In this document: one piece after another, positions 44,605-53,741 of the stretch
Numbering within the stretch: the stretch's first letter is position 1
How the letters are laid out: every line of letters starts with the position of its first letter
The notes under the pieces: model-generated
What the model saw: the letters and a program-made list of their open reading frames with translations, nothing else
The model's database searches: none
Told to the model about the DNA's origin: nothing
DNA from: Sediminicoccus sp. KRV36
GTDB lineage: Bacteria > Pseudomonadota > Alphaproteobacteria > Acetobacterales > Acetobacteraceae
Direction of reading: 5' to 3'
Length of the DNA stretch: 64,000 nt
NCBI RefSeq assembly: GCF_023243115.1
Contig: NZ_CP085081.1
Location: 868,001 to 932,000 of the forward strand
Position numbers and translations under genes: made by a program

Positions 44605-45969
44605 ATGGAACATCAGAAACCAGCCCGGATCGGCCGCCGCATGGCGCTGCTGGGCAGCGCCACCCTGCTGACCGGCTGCGACACGCTGCGGGACTGGTTC
44701 GACAGCGCGCTCGGCCAGAGCAAGGTGCCGCTGACGGGGGATCGCGTGCCGGTCATGGCGGCCGAGCGCGGCATCACGCCCGATGCCTCGGCGGCGAACC
44801 GCCCCTTCGCGCTGCCCGCCCCCGCGCTCAACACCGAATGGCCCACGGCCGGCGGCAATGCCGGGCATGCGCCGGGCCATCTTTCCCTGCCAAGCCCGAT
44901 CGGCGAGGTCTGGCGCACCTCCATCGGCTCGGGCACCGGCTATCGCCAGCGCCTGACCGCCGCCCCCCGCGTGGTGGGCGATACCGTCTTCGCGGTGGAT
45001 GCCTTCGGCTGGGTCACGGCGCTGGATGTGGCGCGCGGCAACCGCCGCTGGCAGACCGATACGCGCCCCCGGCGGGACCGTGACGGCGCGGTCGGCGGCG
45101 CCCTGGCCTATGCGAATGACACGCTGTTCTGCGCCACCGGCCTCGCCGAGATCATGGCGCTGGACCCCGCGACGGGCGAAATCCGCTGGCGCGCCCCGCT
45201 GCCCGCCCCGGCCCGCGGCGGCATCGCCGTCGCTGGCAACCGGGTGATGGTGCCCACCATCGAAAACCAGCTGATCGGCCTCTCGGCCGAGGATGGCGCG
45301 CGGGTCTGGACCTTCCGCGCCACACCGGTGCAGGCCCTGCCGCTCGGCTTGCCGAGCCCGGCGGTGGAGGGGGATGTCGCCGTGGGCGGCTTCCCCTCCG
45401 GTGAGATCGTCTGCTTCCGCATCGCCGATGGCCGCGTGCAATGGAGCGAGAGCCTGGGCACCACGCGCGGCGGCGTTTCCATCGCCGATATCGGCGCCAT
45501 CACGGCACTGCCCGTGGTTGACCGCGGCCGCGTCTTTGCCATCGGCATGGCCGGTGCGGCCACCTCGCTCGACCTGCGCTCCGGCCGCCGGGTCTGGGAG
45601 CGCGAGGTGGGTGGCACGCAGACTCCCTCCGTGGCGGGGGACTGGGTGTTCGCGCTGACCCGCGGCAGCGCCCTGATGGCGATGACGCGCGATGAAGGCC
45701 GGGTCCGCTGGATCACGCAACTGCCCGTCTTCGCCAATGAAGCGCGCCAGCGTGACCCGATCGCCTGGGGGCCGCCCGTGCTGGCCGGTGGGCGCCTGCT
45801 CATCACCGGCAGCCACGCGCAATTGTTCGAAGTGAATGCCGAGAATGGTGATATCCTGACCCGGTTGCGCATCCCCGATGGCAGCAGCCTGCAGCCCGTC
45901 GTGGTCAATAACAGCGTGTATCTCTTGACGGATGGCGGCTCCGTGGTCGCTTTGCGTGGGGTGGGATGA
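44605..45969 (+). CDS. bamB: Outer membrane assembly lipoprotein BamB
   Basis: 454 residues, starting at the base after the yfgM-like stop. The lipoprotein signal ends in LLTGC (C25). The rest is an eight-bladed PQQ-type beta-propeller with repeated strand patterns such as GDTVFAVDAFGWVTALDVARGNRRW and NRVMVPTIENQLIGLSAEDGARVW. It is the accessory lipoprotein of the BAM complex that inserts beta-barrel proteins. An RRM after residue 10 also allows a later start at M13. Confidence 0.9.
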   Translation: MEHQKPARIGRRMALLGSATLLTGCDTLRDWFDSALGQSKVPLTGDRVPVMAAERGITPDASAANRPFALPAPALNTEWPTAGGNAGHAPGHLSLPSPIGEVWRTSIGSGTGYRQRLTAAPRVVGDTVFAVDAFGWVTALDVARGNRRWQTDTRPRRDRDGAVGGALAYANDTLFCATGLAEIMALDPATGEIRWRAPLPAPARGGIAVAGNRVMVPTIENQLIGLSAEDGARVWTFRATPVQALPLGLPSPAVEGDVAVGGFPSGEIVCFRIADGRVQWSESLGTTRGGVSIADIGAITALPVVDRGRVFAIGMAGAATSLDLRSGRRVWEREVGGTQTPSVAGDWVFALTRGSALMAMTRDEGRVRWITQLPVFANEARQRDPIAWGPPVLAGGRLLITGSHAQLFEVNAENGDILTRLRIPDGSSLQPVVVNNSVYLLTDGGSVVALRGVG

Positions 45970-46011
45970 TGGTTTTTCCAAGCCGCTCGGGCCCTTTCTG
46001 GCCCCTTTCCC

Positions 46012-47421
46012 ATGGCCAGTGAGGGCAAGGGCGAACGCGAGGTCGAACGCGGCAGCCAGTATCGCCACCGGGACACCTCGGCGCTGCCGGTGGTGGCCAT
46101 TCTCGGCCGTCCCAATGTCGGCAAATCCTCGCTCTTCAATCGCCTCGTCGGGCGGCGCCTCGCCATCGTGGATGACACGCCCGGTGTGACGCGCGACCGC
46201 AAGGAGGCCGAGACCATGATGGCCGGCCGCAACCTGTTGCTGGTGGACACCGCCGGGCTGGAGGAAGCCGCCCCCGAGACACTGTATGGCCGCATGCGCG
46301 CGAGTTCCGAGGCCGCGCTGGAGCAGGCCGATGTCGCCGTATTTGTCGTGGATGCGAAATCCGGCATCACGGCGTCCGACCGCGCCTTCGCCAATTGGCT
46401 GCGGCGCGCGCGGCGCCCCGTGATCCTCGTCGCCAACAAGGCCGAGGGGCGCGGTGGCGCCCAGGCCGCGATGGAGGCGTATGAACTCGGCCTGGGCGAT
46501 CCCATCGCCGTTTCGGCCGAGCATAATGAGGGCATCGCCGGCCTGATGCAGGCCATCGCCGAGCATCTGCCGGAAGCCGAGCCCGAACCCTTCGAGGGCG
46601 AGGCCAAGCTCTTACGCCTGGCCATCCTCGGCCGGCCCAATGCCGGAAAATCCACCCTGCTGAACACGCTGCTGGGCGAGGAGCGCATGATCACCGGGCC
46701 GGAGCCTGGCCTGACGCGCGACGCCATCGCCAGCGCCTGGCAGGATGAGCACGGCCCGATCCGCATCGTGGACACGGCCGGCATGCGCAAGCGCGCGCGC
46801 ATCAACCACCGGCTGGAGGAGATGTCCGTCGCTTCCTCCATCTCGGCGCTGCGCGAGGCGGAGGTGGTGATCCTGGTGCTCGATGCCGCACTGGGCCTGG
46901 AGGAACAGGATATCCGCATCGCGCGCCTCGCCGAGCGCGAAGGCCGCGCCGTGGTGATCGCGCTGAACAAATGGGACGCCATCGAGGACCGCGCGGCGGC
47001 GCGCAAGCGCGTCTCGGACACGCTTGAAACCTCGCTGAACCAGCTGCGCGGCGTCGAGGTTGTGCCGATTTCGGCCGCCACCGGTGCTGGCGTGGAAAAC
47101 CTGATGCCCGCGGTGCGGCGCACGCATGAGCGCTGGAATCGCCGCATCGGCACCGGCGCGCTCAACCGCTGGTTCGCCACCATGCTGGAGCGGCACCAAT
47201 TGCCGCTGGTGGACGGCAAGCGCCTGAAGCTGCGCTATTGCACCATGCCGAAGGCGCGCCCGCCCACCATCGTCATCTTCGGCACGCGGGCCGAGCAGCT
47301 GCCGCTGGATTACCAGCGCTATCTGTTCAACGGCTTCCGTGAGGAATTCGACATGCCGGGCGTGCCGATCCGCCTGCAGCTGCGCGGTACCGAAAACCCC
47401 TATGCCGAAGAGGCCGACTGA
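46012..47421 (+). CDS. der: Ribosome biogenesis GTPase Der (EngA)
   Basis: 469 residues with two GTPase domains: GRPNVGKSS (from about residue 32) with DTAGLEEA, and GRPNAGKST (from about 207) with DTAGMRKRARI and NKWD. The C-terminal KH-like domain ends KLRYCTMPKARPPTIVIFG...YQRYLFNGFRE. It is needed for 50S subunit maturation. Placement right after bamB is the common proteobacterial order. The first 25 residues (charged, Glu/Arg-rich) lie before the conserved core. Confidence 0.96.
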   Translation: MASEGKGEREVERGSQYRHRDTSALPVVAILGRPNVGKSSLFNRLVGRRLAIVDDTPGVTRDRKEAETMMAGRNLLLVDTAGLEEAAPETLYGRMRASSEAALEQADVAVFVVDAKSGITASDRAFANWLRRARRPVILVANKAEGRGGAQAAMEAYELGLGDPIAVSAEHNEGIAGLMQAIAEHLPEAEPEPFEGEAKLLRLAILGRPNAGKSTLLNTLLGEERMITGPEPGLTRDAIASAWQDEHGPIRIVDTAGMRKRARINHRLEEMSVASSISALREAEVVILVLDAALGLEEQDIRIARLAEREGRAVVIALNKWDAIEDRAAARKRVSDTLETSLNQLRGVEVVPISAATGAGVENLMPAVRRTHERWNRRIGTGALNRWFATMLERHQLPLVDGKRLKLRYCTMPKARPPTIVIFGTRAEQLPLDYQRYLFNGFREEFDMPGVPIRLQLRGTENPYAEEAD

Positions 47422-47426
47422 GGCGC

Positions 47427-48011
47427 TCACGCGAGCGCGAGCCGGACGGAACGCGCCATGCTGGGCCGCCCGCCGGCCAGGGTGAGCAGGTTCCGGAGCG
47501 TCCGGCCCCATTCCTGGACGAAGCGGCCGAAGTTTTTTCGCCCCGGCTTTTGGTATTCACGCATTTGCCAGGCCACCAGGCTTTGGGACAAATCCGGATC
47601 GGCCACCATCCAGGCCGGCCCAGGCAGGGCCTCAAGAAGCTTCAATCGGCGCGCCAGCACGATGATGCGCAAACCGCGCAAGCTGGCGGCGCGCCGCACC
47701 GCGCGGAAGATCAGCCGGCGCAATTGCTGAAGCGGGTGGCGCGGGCCGAGATCATGCAGCGCGATGAGCAGGTTTTCCCAGAGACCCGCATGCGTCAGGC
47801 GGCGGTAATGCCGCGCCACGGTCCCGGCCGGGCCGTATTCGGGCGGGAGTTCACGCCAGGGCGCATCGGTGGACATCAGGAAGAGAATGGCGTTCATCCG
47901 CTGGCGGAGATCCGCCATGGGGCGGCCGGCGGGGTGGTCCTTCTCGGCATAGGGGCGCAGCGCGTCCCATTGGCGGTCTGAGAGGGCGGTGAAGGGGATG
48001 CGCTGCTTCAT
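47427..48011 (-). CDS. Orphan DUF4096 (IS5-type transposase N-domain) protein
   Basis: 194 residues from ATG 48011. Residues about 8-90 match the DNA-binding N-terminal domain of IS5-type transposases: FTALSDRQWDALRPY, MADLRQRMNAILFLMSTDAPWRELPPEYGPAGTVARHYRRLTHAGLWENLL. The expected DDE catalytic domain is absent. In its place is an Arg-rich helical part (RRLIFRAVRRAASLRGLRIIVLARRLKLLEAL) and a tail ending SMARSVRLALA. No inverted repeats were recognised. The frame is intact, so it may be a domesticated DNA-binding protein rather than a decaying IS. Confidence 0.7.
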   Translation of the reverse strand: MKQRIPFTALSDRQWDALRPYAEKDHPAGRPMADLRQRMNAILFLMSTDAPWRELPPEYGPAGTVARHYRRLTHAGLWENLLIALHDLGPRHPLQQLRRLIFRAVRRAASLRGLRIIVLARRLKLLEALPGPAWMVADPDLSQSLVAWQMREYQKPGRKNFGRFVQEWGRTLRNLLTLAGGRPSMARSVRLALA

Positions 48012-48140
48012 CCTAGGAAAATATACCGAATTTCCCTGAAAAGTCAAGGAAACAGCGGGCGTGGCCGCCGCTTGCGCTGGCTGCGGGATTGCCGGCGGCT
48101 GGTGTTTGCCTCCGCCGTCCCTCCCCCACCCCGTCTTTGC

Positions 48141-48188
48141 GCCTGTCTGGGCGCCCGTCTGGGGGTCCCTCTGGGCGTCCGTCTGGGC
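48141..48188. repeat. Four-copy 12-base tandem repeat
   Basis: Four imperfect 12-base units of the type G(C/T)CCGTCTGGGC lie upstream of the hydrolase-like gene, between it and the orphan DUF4096 gene. No gene is supported in 48012-48496, so the long minus-strand frame here is a shadow. Confidence 0.6.
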
Positions 48189-48508
48189 TGAGCCCCGGTC
48201 CTCCGGCGTCTGCGGCAATGCCCGGCCGGACAGATCCCGCAGGGGGCTGACAGATCCGGCGGGAAACGCTGTTGCCCGGGCGTCTTGGCCCTCAGCTGCC
48301 GCAGCCTGGCGTGTAGATCGGTCAGGCAACCTTGGTGCCTGTTCCCATGAGCGCGATGCCTCGAACTCCCGCAGCCCCGCAAGGTGCCGCCATCATGCCC
48401 GGGCCGCGACGCGCTGGCGGGCCGGAGCCTTCGGTCGCAGGGCGGCAGGATCGGGGCGGAGCGGCGGGATGGCCCCCCGCCGGATCATCCGGCGCGGTGC
48501 TGCGCGCC

Positions 48509-49246
48509 ATGCTCCTGACCCTGCTGCTGGCCACGCCCGCCCTGGCGCAGGCTTCGCCCCGCGAGGAACCCCTGGACCCGCTGGAGGAGGTTGCGCTGTT
48601 CGAAGCCGGCGGTGCGGTCGGCACGCTGGTGCTTCCGGCCGGCGCGCCGGATCGCCGCACCCCGGCGATTGTCATCCTGCAGGATGCGCTCGGGCCGGAT
48701 GGCCGGGCGGCCTTGTATGTGGACCAGCTTCTGGGCGCCGATCTCGCCGTGCTGGAACTCGTCGTGGCGGAGCAGATGCACCTCGGTGACGTGCTGGCGG
48801 CCTTGGCCGCGCATCCGCGCATCCTGGCCGGCCATCTGGGGCTGCTGGGCTTTGGGGCGGGGGCGCGGCAGGTGGCGGAATGGCCAGGCCAGGTGCGGGC
48901 GCGCGCCTTGCTTTATCCCGGCTGCGCCGCGCTCTCGCCGGCCGCCATGCCGAATGAGGCCGTGCTGGTCATGCATGGCGCGGCCGATGCGCGGCACGCC
49001 AGTGCGCTCTGCGGGGAGTTGGAAACGCGGCTGGGTGCCACGGCTCGGCGGTTGCAATGGCGCAGCCTGGCCGGTGCCGGCCATGCCTGGGACCGCCCGG
49101 CCCTGGGCGGCGAGGGGCGCAGCATGCTGCCCGCACCCCATGGCCCAGGCCGCATCGCCGCGGAGCATCATCCAGGCCTGGCCGCACTTTCCGCAGCCCA
49201 GGTGGCCGGCTTCTTCGCGACCAGCCTGCTGGCCCCCGCACGATGA
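48509..49246 (+). CDS. Secreted dienelactone-hydrolase-like protein lacking the nucleophile
   Basis: 245 residues from ATG 48509 (GTG 48497, four codons earlier, is possible). The signal peptide MLLTLLLATPALAQA is clear. The fold follows alpha/beta hydrolases of the dienelactone type: RTPAIVILQDALGPDGRAALY, then the elbow GLLGFGAGAR, the acid segment VLVMHGAADARH and the His in GAGHAWD. At the elbow the nucleophile position (Ser or Cys in G-x-S/C-x-G) is G116, so catalysis is doubtful. The stop overlaps the next start as ATGA. Confidence 0.65.
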   Translation: MLLTLLLATPALAQASPREEPLDPLEEVALFEAGGAVGTLVLPAGAPDRRTPAIVILQDALGPDGRAALYVDQLLGADLAVLELVVAEQMHLGDVLAALAAHPRILAGHLGLLGFGAGARQVAEWPGQVRARALLYPGCAALSPAAMPNEAVLVMHGAADARHASALCGELETRLGATARRLQWRSLAGAGHAWDRPALGGEGRSMLPAPHGPGRIAAEHHPGLAALSAAQVAGFFATSLLAPAR

Positions 49247-50094
49247 GCGAGGTGCGCGTGGGCGATGGCGCCTTGACCACGCTGCACGCGGCCATCCCCG
49301 CCCTTGCCTGTGCGGGCCTGGCGGCACTGGCCTATGCCGGGGCCGTGCAATGGATGGCGCCGGAGCTCTCCCTGGCGCTGCCGCTGCTCGCCGTTTTTGT
49401 CGCGGCGATGATCTCCTCCGTCGCGGGCTTCGCCTTTGCGCCGGTCAGCGCCGTGATGCTCATTCACCTGGTGGATGATCCGCTGCGGATGGTGAGCATG
49501 ATCATCACCGCCAGCATCATGGTCCAGCTGCTCTGCGTGCTGAACCGCTGGCGGGATATGGACTGGCCCGGCGCGCTGGTGGTGGCGACGGGCGGGCTGG
49601 CCACGCTGCCGCTCGGGCTGCTGCTGCTGCTGGAAGCGACGGGGCGCGCGCATGTGATGTCGCTGGGTGCGCTGCTGGTGGCCTATGCGGCGTGGATGAT
49701 GTGGCGCCCGCATGCCGTGCAGGCGGGCAACCCATCGCGCTGGGCGCAGGTGATGGTCGGCGCCGCGGGCGGCATTACCGGGGGCATGGCCGGCTTTCCG
49801 GCCGGGCCGCTCGTCGCCTGGTGCGGGTGGCTTGGCATGGGGCGGGTGGCGCTTTGGGGCATCACGCAGCCCTATATCCTGGTCATGCAGGTCGCGGCCC
49901 TGCTGCTGCTGCAATGGCTGGCGCCGGCACGCGGGCAAATGGCCGGCTTTGACCCTACGCTGTTGCTGGTGGCCGGGCCGGCGCTGTTCGGCACGGCCTG
50001 CGGCTTGCAGTTGCATGGCGTGCTCTCGGACCGGAATTTCGCGCGGCTGATGAACGCGATGCTGCTCGCGGCCGGGCTCGGGATGCTGCTGTGA
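49243..50094 (+). CDS. TauE/SafE-type membrane permease
   Basis: 283 residues from ATG 49243 (overlapping the previous stop by four bases). About eight membrane segments are seen, with the duplicated four-helix layout of the TauE/SafE group and a glycine-rich AGGITGGMAGFPAGPLVAW motif in the second half. These proteins export or import small sulfur anions; the substrate here is unknown. It is coupled to the upstream secreted hydrolase-like gene. Confidence 0.8.
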   Translation: MSEVRVGDGALTTLHAAIPALACAGLAALAYAGAVQWMAPELSLALPLLAVFVAAMISSVAGFAFAPVSAVMLIHLVDDPLRMVSMIITASIMVQLLCVLNRWRDMDWPGALVVATGGLATLPLGLLLLLEATGRAHVMSLGALLVAYAAWMMWRPHAVQAGNPSRWAQVMVGAAGGITGGMAGFPAGPLVAWCGWLGMGRVALWGITQPYILVMQVAALLLLQWLAPARGQMAGFDPTLLLVAGPALFGTACGLQLHGVLSDRNFARLMNAMLLAAGLGMLL

Positions 50095-50246
50095 CGCGTG
50101 GCCACGCTGGTATCCGCGGCTGGGTAGGCCGCCCGCCAGGAAGCCAGAGCATCACCCGTTCAAACGGAATCTTTGGAACAGGGAAAGATGTCCGAAAAAC
50201 AAGAGGCCAGAGCGTGTGATATCAGGCCTTCCGAACGGAACATACT
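50095..50246. other. Intergenic region between convergent genes
   Basis: About 150 bases. It holds a TTCxxACGGAA-type motif pair (50159-50240) that resembles short inverted motifs near 60.87 and 61.53 kb. No gene is seen. Confidence 0.35.
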
Positions 50247-51290
50247 CTAGGATCGCGATGCGCGCCGGATGACGTCCCGCGGAGTTTCGCCATGGCGACG
50301 CTGGAATGCCAGGTTGAAGCGCGATGCGTTGGTGAAGCCGTAGCGCCGCGAGACCGCGCCGATGCAAAGGCCATCCGCTCCCTGGCTCAATTCGGTGTGC
50401 ACCAGTGCCAGGCGGATGGCCTGCAGCGCGGCCAGGGGCACCTGGCCGCGAAAACGCTGGAACACGGCGTTCAAGGTGCGGACGCTGCATCCCGCCGCGG
50501 CGGCAATGTCGGCGACGCGAATGGGGGAGGCACTGTTCGCGCGCATGAATTCCTCCGCGCGATGAACATAGGCCGGAACGGCGCAGCTCGGCCCGGCATC
50601 GAGGTGATGGGTGTGATTGTGTTTTGCGCCCCGCAGGATCAGCGTGAGGATCAGGTCAGTTGTCGAGGCGAGTGCCACGGCGTTGGTGGCGATGCCGTCA
50701 GGCCGGTCAAACTCCTGCAGGACGAAGTCGAGCTGGCTCTTCAGGCTGGCCGCCAGCCCATGACCCCAATCCAGGGAAGGGCTGAATGCCAGCGGCTCGG
50801 TGAGCCGCCTGTCGAGCATGTGCTCGAGCGCCTCCTCTGCTTGCGCAACCTTCACGAACACGTTGGTGCGCACGCTGTCATCGCTGGTCACCAGACGCGT
50901 ATCGGAGGCGAGACGACAGACGAGTCCGCCGGACGAGTTCGCCGTTATGGGAACACCGCGGTGGATCAATGTCATGCTGCCCCGCAGCGGCGCGGAGAAA
51001 GCGAAGACATCGCTTTCTCCGCCTTTCATCGACACTTCCGTCTCGAAGCGACTCTCGCCGTGGCTGGCCAGAATCGAACCGGCGCTGCGGATTGCAACAG
51101 CGAGGATCGGCGTGTCGAAGCGCATGCGCCAAAGCGCGCGATCCCGCAGCTTGTAGCGGTAGTCACGGCTTGAACCCGGAAGGCGGTCACTCACGCGCGA
51201 TCGGCTATCGAGCTCCGCCGGATCGCTTGCACGCACGACACTGAACATGGTCCGACACCCGGAATCGGCCGAAAGCAGCGACGGTCGCAC
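50247..51290 (-). CDS. AraC family transcriptional regulator
   Basis: 347 residues, exactly the length of the neighbouring paralog, and the start at 51290 aligns with it residue for residue (ATG 51248 is an alternative). The N-terminal 200 residues are an AraC_binding_2-like sensor domain (DYRYKLRDRALWRMRFDTPIL...). The C-terminal HTH_18 domain covers about 245-345: RVADIAAAAGCSVRTLNAVFQRFRG, then RRYGFTNASRFNLAFQRRHGETP. It lies minus strand, head-to-tail with its paralog. Confidence 0.88.
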   Translation of the reverse strand: MRPSLLSADSGCRTMFSVVRASDPAELDSRSRVSDRLPGSSRDYRYKLRDRALWRMRFDTPILAVAIRSAGSILASHGESRFETEVSMKGGESDVFAFSAPLRGSMTLIHRGVPITANSSGGLVCRLASDTRLVTSDDSVRTNVFVKVAQAEEALEHMLDRRLTEPLAFSPSLDWGHGLAASLKSQLDFVLQEFDRPDGIATNAVALASTTDLILTLILRGAKHNHTHHLDAGPSCAVPAYVHRAEEFMRANSASPIRVADIAAAAGCSVRTLNAVFQRFRGQVPLAALQAIRLALVHTELSQGADGLCIGAVSRRYGFTNASRFNLAFQRRHGETPRDVIRRASRS

Positions 51291-51536
51291 AGCGTCATCC
51301 TCATGTCAGGAACAGCCACGCTGTTCTCGCTCCGCAAAGGCACGCCTCTTTCTCGCATAGGTTGCATTGAAAATATATGATGAAGTGTTCTGCTGGGCTT
51401 GGTGGTGAGACGGCCTGCGCCCATCCATCGCATGTCACGCCTCGGTCGCCCCGGCCATGTGATCGAACTGAGCCAGCAAGGCCGGGGTTGATGGCCGCGC
51501 GCTTTGCCGACGACACCGCACGGAACGCGGATAAGG

Positions 51537-52580
51537 CTAAAGCCGCGATCTGCGCCGGATCACGTCCAGCGCCGTTTCACCGAAGCGGCGCTGGAAGGCC
51601 TGATGGAACCGCGACGAATTGGTGAAGCCGTAGCGCCGCGCGACCACGCCGATGCTCTCGCCTTCGCCGCCATGGCTCAATTCGGCATGCACCTTCTGCA
51701 GCCGGATGGCTTGCAGCGCGGCCAGCGGAACCTGGCCCCGGAAGCGCTGGAAGACGGCGTTCAGCGTGCGGACGCTGCATCCCGCAGCGGCGGCCACCTC
51801 GGCGATCCGCAGCGGTGTGGCGCAATGGGCGCGCATGAACTCCTCGGCGCGGCGGATATAGGCCGGCAATGCCACGGCCGGGCCAAGGGCCAGCTGCCCG
51901 GAGTAATTATTGGGCGCCGCCCGCAAGGCCAGCGTGAGGAGGAAATCGGTCATGGAGGCGAGCGCCACGGCATTGCCCACCACGCCGTCCGGCCTTTCGA
52001 ATTCCTGCATGAGGAAGGCCAGCTGCCATTTCAGGCTGGCGGCGAGCCCGTGGCTCCAGTCGATCTCCGTCTCGAATTCGAGGGGGGCGCCCAGGCGCGC
52101 GTCGAGCATGTGCTCCAGCGCGCTCTCCAGCTCCGTCACCTTGAAGGAGAGATGCGTCCGCGTGCTCTCCTCATCGGTCAGCATGCGCGTCTGGTGGCGC
52201 AGGCGAAACACGAGGCCCGTATCGGCGTTGCCCCGCTTGCTGAGATTCCCCTCGATCACGGCCATCTCGCCCGCGAGCACCGTGGTGAAGCCGATGAAGG
52301 CGCTGTCCTCGCCCTCATGCAGCACCTCCGTGGGCAGGCGGCTGCCGCCATGGCAGGCCACGATGGAAGGAGTGCTGCGGATGGCCAGGCTCAGGATCGG
52401 GCGGTCGAAGCGCGTGCGGTTCAGAACGGGGTCGAGCAGGCGGTACTTGTAGCTCCGGCTATTGGCCGGGAAGGGTGTGCCCTCGCGCATCCGCCGCTCG
52501 AACTCCACGGGGTTCCTGGCGCTGACGACGTTGAACGCCGCAAGACGCGCCGCATCGCCGGGGATGGAGGGCGGGGGCAA
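51537..52580 (-). CDS. AraC family transcriptional regulator (paralog of neighbour)
   Basis: 347 residues, same architecture as the adjacent AraC gene. The sensor domain is only moderately similar, whereas the segment AAAGCSVRTLNAVFQRFRG with QVPLAALQAIRL in the HTH domain is identical. A tandem duplication followed by divergence of the sensor is inferred. The roughly 246-base gap between the two holds no gene. It is divergent from the isocitrate-lyase-like gene, a likely target by position. Confidence 0.88.
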   Translation of the reverse strand: MPPPSIPGDAARLAAFNVVSARNPVEFERRMREGTPFPANSRSYKYRLLDPVLNRTRFDRPILSLAIRSTPSIVACHGGSRLPTEVLHEGEDSAFIGFTTVLAGEMAVIEGNLSKRGNADTGLVFRLRHQTRMLTDEESTRTHLSFKVTELESALEHMLDARLGAPLEFETEIDWSHGLAASLKWQLAFLMQEFERPDGVVGNAVALASMTDFLLTLALRAAPNNYSGQLALGPAVALPAYIRRAEEFMRAHCATPLRIAEVAAAAGCSVRTLNAVFQRFRGQVPLAALQAIRLQKVHAELSHGGEGESIGVVARRYGFTNSSRFHQAFQRRFGETALDVIRRRSRL

Positions 52581-52761
52581 GGCATCTCCCTTTTGGCAGG
52601 GAGGGTTGCGCCCCCCAACTCGTTGCGGAGTGTGGCGCCGGCTTGCCCAGGGATCAAGCAGCGTGCTGGCCCGGTGCAGGGCTGCGCTTCGGAAAACGCT
52701 GAACCCTTTGCGTGGCGGCGGCGGTTAGACTGCTTCGCCCAAGCCAGCGAGGATCGCGCCC
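52581..52761. promoter_or_regulatory. Divergent promoter region of the AraC paralog and the lyase-like gene
   Basis: 181 bases between two divergent starts; no gene fits. It is the natural place for an operator of one of the AraC proteins. No clear repeats or -35/-10 pair were identified. Confidence 0.35.
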
Positions 52762-53571
52762 ATGTCCGCCGCCTATGAAGCCTTCCGCGACCTGCATCGC
52801 AGCATCTTCGTCATGCCCAACCCCTGGGATGGCGCCTCCAGCCTGCTGCTGAAGCGCGAGGGGTTTGCCGCACTGGCCTCCACCTCGGCCGGCCTCGCCT
52901 TCGGGCTGGGCCTGCCCGATGCCGCCGCAGCGCTGGGGCGCGATCTCTCCATCGGGCACGCGGCGATGATCGCGCGGCTTTCCGGCCTGCCGGTGAATGG
53001 CGATCTGGAGGATGGCTTCGGCCCCACGCCCGAGGATTGCGTGGCCACGGTGGAGGCTTCCATCGCCGCCGGCCTGGCTGGCTTGGGGATCGAGGACACG
53101 ACCGCCGACCCCTCTCGGCCCATCCATGATTTCGACCACGCCGTGGCGCGCATCGCCGCCGCCGCAAAGGCCGCGAAGGGCCGCATATTGCTCACCGCCC
53201 GGACCGATAACTTCCTGCATGGCCGCCCTGACCTGGATGACACCATCCGCCGCTTGGTCGCCTTCGCGGAAGCGGGTGCCGATGTGCTCTACGCCCCCGG
53301 CCTGCCGGATATGGCGAGCATCGAGGCGGTGGTGCGCGCCGTCTCGCCCCGGCCAGTGAATGTGGTGTTTGGCCCGCGCTCCGGCCCCGTGCCGCTTTCG
53401 GTGCTGGAAGCGGCCGGCGTGAAGCGCGTCTCGCTTGGCGGGGTGCTGTATCGCCACGCCATGGGCGCGCTGGTCACGGCCGCGCGGCGGCTCAAGGCGG
53501 GGGATTTCGACTTCATGGCCGGGGCCCCAACCAGCGCCGAAATCACGGCGCTGCTCCCGTCACAGGGCTGA
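52762..53571 (+). CDS. Isocitrate lyase/phosphoenolpyruvate mutase family protein
   Basis: 269 residues. The start IFVMPNPWDGASSLLLKREGFAALASTSAG is typical of the ICL/PEPM superfamily, and the metal-binding acidic loop is NGDLEDGFGPTPED. LLTARTDNFLHGRPDLDDTI follows. It lacks the KKCGH loop of true isocitrate lyase, so an oxaloacetate decarboxylase, methylisocitrate lyase-like or carboxyvinyl-cleaving role is more likely. It starts a + strand set of acyl-CoA genes, separated by 170 bases from the CoA-transferase genes. Confidence 0.8.
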   Translation: MSAAYEAFRDLHRSIFVMPNPWDGASSLLLKREGFAALASTSAGLAFGLGLPDAAAALGRDLSIGHAAMIARLSGLPVNGDLEDGFGPTPEDCVATVEASIAAGLAGLGIEDTTADPSRPIHDFDHAVARIAAAAKAAKGRILLTARTDNFLHGRPDLDDTIRRLVAFAEAGADVLYAPGLPDMASIEAVVRAVSPRPVNVVFGPRSGPVPLSVLEAAGVKRVSLGGVLYRHAMGALVTAARRLKAGDFDFMAGAPTSAEITALLPSQG

Positions 53572-53741
53572 CCCGAGCGCCTTTCCACCAGCCGCCCCCT
53601 TCCAGAACCGCCGCCAACAACGCAGTATCCGGCGCGAATAGCGGCGGCGCGCGGTGCGCAACCGACGAGCCGGGAATGCCCCACCTGCGGCGCGCAAGCC
53701 AAGCCGCCGGAGGCGGCGCCCGGCGTTTGAGGGCAGGAAAT

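Noticed and set aside
41050..46566. Minus-strand frame of 1,838 residues
   Set aside because: It covers pyrC, the amidotransferase, yfgM-like, bamB and part of der, all well supported on the + strand.
48061..48496. Frames on both strands upstream of the hydrolase-like gene
   Set aside because: They are driven by the 12-base tandem repeat and high GC; no start with a ribosome site and no motif.
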